Source: Pseudomonadota bacterium
Lineage (GTDB): Bacteria > Pseudomonadota > Alphaproteobacteria > Acetobacterales > Acetobacteraceae
DNA length: 6,036 nucleotides
Assembly: GCA_021845835.1 (NCBI GenBank)
Contig: JAJZVE010000308.1
Coordinates: forward strand, 1-6,036
Direction of reading: 5' to 3'
Position 1 is the stretch's first letter, and every line of letters begins with the position of its first letter. The notes beneath the pieces were generated by a model. That model did no database searches and was not told the DNA's origin. It saw nothing but the letters and a program-made list of their open reading frames with translations. Both the position numbers and the translations under genes were made by a program. Below, in pieces: positions 4,816 through 6,036 of this stretch.

Positions 4816-6036
4816 ATGGCGATACGACGCTCCACGTTCCGGCTTGCGCTGAATGCGGTGCTCGACGGGCTGCTGGCGGCCGGATCGGTGGTGCTGGCGC
4901 GCTGGTTGGTGGCGCCGGCGCTCGATCCGGTGCGGCCGGCATGGGCGCTGCTCTGGGGCGCGGCGGCGCTGCTGCTGGCCGGGCTGCCGTTCCGGCTTTC
5001 GGTGCAGTACTGGCGGTTTTCCGGCCCCTCCGACCTGCTTGGCGTGGCGGCGGCGAGCCTGGCCGGGGCGGCGCTGTTCGCGCTCGGGCTGCATCTGGCT
5101 GCCGTGCCTCTGCCGGCGCCGACTCTGCCCATCGTGCAGGCGCTGGCGCTGATGGTGCTGCTGGCGGCGCCGCGCGTCTTCTACCGACTGCTGCAGGAAG
5201 GCATCGGCGGCGCGGCGGGCGCGCTGCCGGTGCTGCTGTTGGGTGCCGGGGAGGGCGCCGACCTGTTCCTGCGTGCCCTGGCGGGCGACCGGGAGGCGCC
5301 GTACCGCGCCGTCGGCCTGCTCTCGCTCGGTCGCTCGCAGACCGGGCGACGCATCCACAACTGCCCGATCCTTGGCAGCGTGGACGACGTGGTGCCGGTG
5401 CTCGCGCGCCTGCGTGCCGAACAGGCGCTCCCCGCTGCCCTCGTCGTCACCGAGCCGGACGTGCCGGGCGCGGTGCTGGCCCGGCTGATGGAGGCTGCGG
5501 AGCGCGAGGGCCTGCGCGTGGCGCGGGCACCGCGGCTGACCGCGCTGGACCCCGCCGGCCATCGTGCCGAGCGGCTGGAACTGCGCCCGGTCGCGATCGA
5601 GGATCTGCTCAACCGCCCGCAGGTGCCGCTGGACCGCGAGGGCATGGCGCGGCTGATCCACGGGCGGCGCGTGCTGGTCACCGGCGCCGGCGGCACCATC
5701 GGCAGCGAACTGGCCCGCCAGGTGGCGGCGCTGGGGCCGGAACTGCTCGGCCTGCTCGACAACGGCGAATTCGCGCTGTGGCAGATCGATCTCGAACTGT
5801 CCGAGACTCATCCCGCGGTGCCGCGCCGGGCCATCATCGCCGACATCCGCGACGAGGCGCGGCTGCGCGCTGTCATGGAGGAGCTGCGGCCCGAACTGGT
5901 GTTCCACGCGGCGGCGCTGAAGCACGTGCCGATGGTGGAGGCGAACCGGCTGGAGGGTCTGCTCACCAACGCCGCCGGCACGCGCATCGTCGCCGAGGCG
6001 GCGCGCGCGGTGGCGGCGCGGGCGATGGTGCTGATC
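4816..6036 (+). CDS. Membrane-anchored nucleotide-sugar 4,6-dehydratase, WbpM/CapD/FlaA1-like, N-terminal part
   Basis: The gene is open from the ATG at 4816 to the window end: 407 codons of a family usually about 600-660 residues long. Family members convert UDP-GlcNAc to a 4-keto-6-deoxy-HexNAc used for QuiNAc, FucNAc or bacillosamine in surface glycans. The N-terminus has hydrophobic segments near 16-35, 42-60, 75-98 and 105-120, fitting the four-helix anchor. A first nucleotide-binding fold follows, VLLLGAGEGA (139-148), with PILGSVDDV (187-195). RPVAIEDLLNRP (257-268) is the family linker. The catalytic SDR domain starts at GRRVLVTGAGGTIGSELARQ (283-302), with DNGEFALWQIDLEL (315-328), ADIRDEARL (343-351) and VFHAAALKHVPMVE (362-375). 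The window stops at MVLI, just before the S-x-D-K catalytic segment, so the active-site residues cannot be confirmed here. No clear ribosome binding site precedes the start. It is divergent from the secreted protein and sugar-phosphate transferase genes, with which it plausibly forms one glycan module. Confidence 0.92.
   Translation, partial: MAIRRSTFRLALNAVLDGLLAAGSVVLARWLVAPALDPVRPAWALLWGAAALLLAGLPFRLSVQYWRFSGPSDLLGVAAASLAGAALFALGLHLAAVPLPAPTLPIVQALALMVLLAAPRVFYRLLQEGIGGAAGALPVLLLGAGEGADLFLRALAGDREAPYRAVGLLSLGRSQTGRRIHNCPILGSVDDVVPVLARLRAEQALPAALVVTEPDVPGAVLARLMEAAEREGLRVARAPRLTALDPAGHRAERLELRPVAIEDLLNRPQVPLDREGMARLIHGRRVLVTGAGGTIGSELARQVAALGPELLGLLDNGEFALWQIDLELSETHPAVPRRAIIADIRDEARLRAVMEELRPELVFHAAALKHVPMVEANRLEGLLTNAAGTRIVAEAARAVAARAMVLI

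Noticed and set aside
4057..5925. A 622-codon open frame on the minus strand spanning the dehydratase region
   Set aside because: Upstream of the signal peptide (beyond about 4731) its translation is Arg/Gln/His-rich with no domain. It is the antisense of the well-supported dehydratase, as is common in very GC-rich DNA. Only the last 212 codons are accepted as a gene.

Overview
This is a very GC-rich bacterial window. It is densely coded and contains seven protein-coding genes, two of them cut by the window edges. No RNA gene, insertion sequence, CRISPR array or origin is visible. The proteins look alphaproteobacterial, most likely Acetobacteraceae or another Rhodospirillales lineage. That placement is an inference from the style of the M17 aminopeptidase C-terminus and from the secreted WG/Cys repeat protein; it was not tested by a search.

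Left part (1-973): the C-terminal end of an M17 leucyl aminopeptidase-type protein is followed by a 138-bp spacer holding two short inverted repeats, then a compact MarR-type regulator read in the same direction. The regulator ends 24 bp from the stop of a convergent gene.

Middle part (974-3047): a small exported protein made of two tandem copies of one cysteine-containing domain (minus strand, GTG start with a near-perfect Shine-Dalgarno) is divergent from a 12-TM major facilitator of the UMF1/Atg22-like type (plus strand). The transporter gene runs 105 bp into the 3' end of the next, opposite-strand gene, so both strands are coding there.

Right part (2943-6036): a polysaccharide module. 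A WecA/WbpL-like undecaprenyl-phosphate sugar-1-phosphate transferase (minus) lies downstream of an unrecognised secreted four-cysteine protein (minus). Divergent from these is the N-terminal two-thirds of a membrane-anchored WbpM/CapD/FlaA1-type nucleotide-sugar 4,6-dehydratase (plus, cut by the window end). By family knowledge, the dehydratase makes a UDP-4-keto-6-deoxy-HexNAc precursor and a WbpL-like enzyme starts a lipid-linked glycan with a sugar of that kind. The pair therefore suggests the edge of an O-antigen, capsule or exopolysaccharide locus continuing to the right.

I did not find a clearly new multi-gene system. The most unusual items are the duplicated-domain exported protein, the antisense coding overlap, the palindrome in front of the MarR gene, and the orphan secreted protein inside the glycan module.
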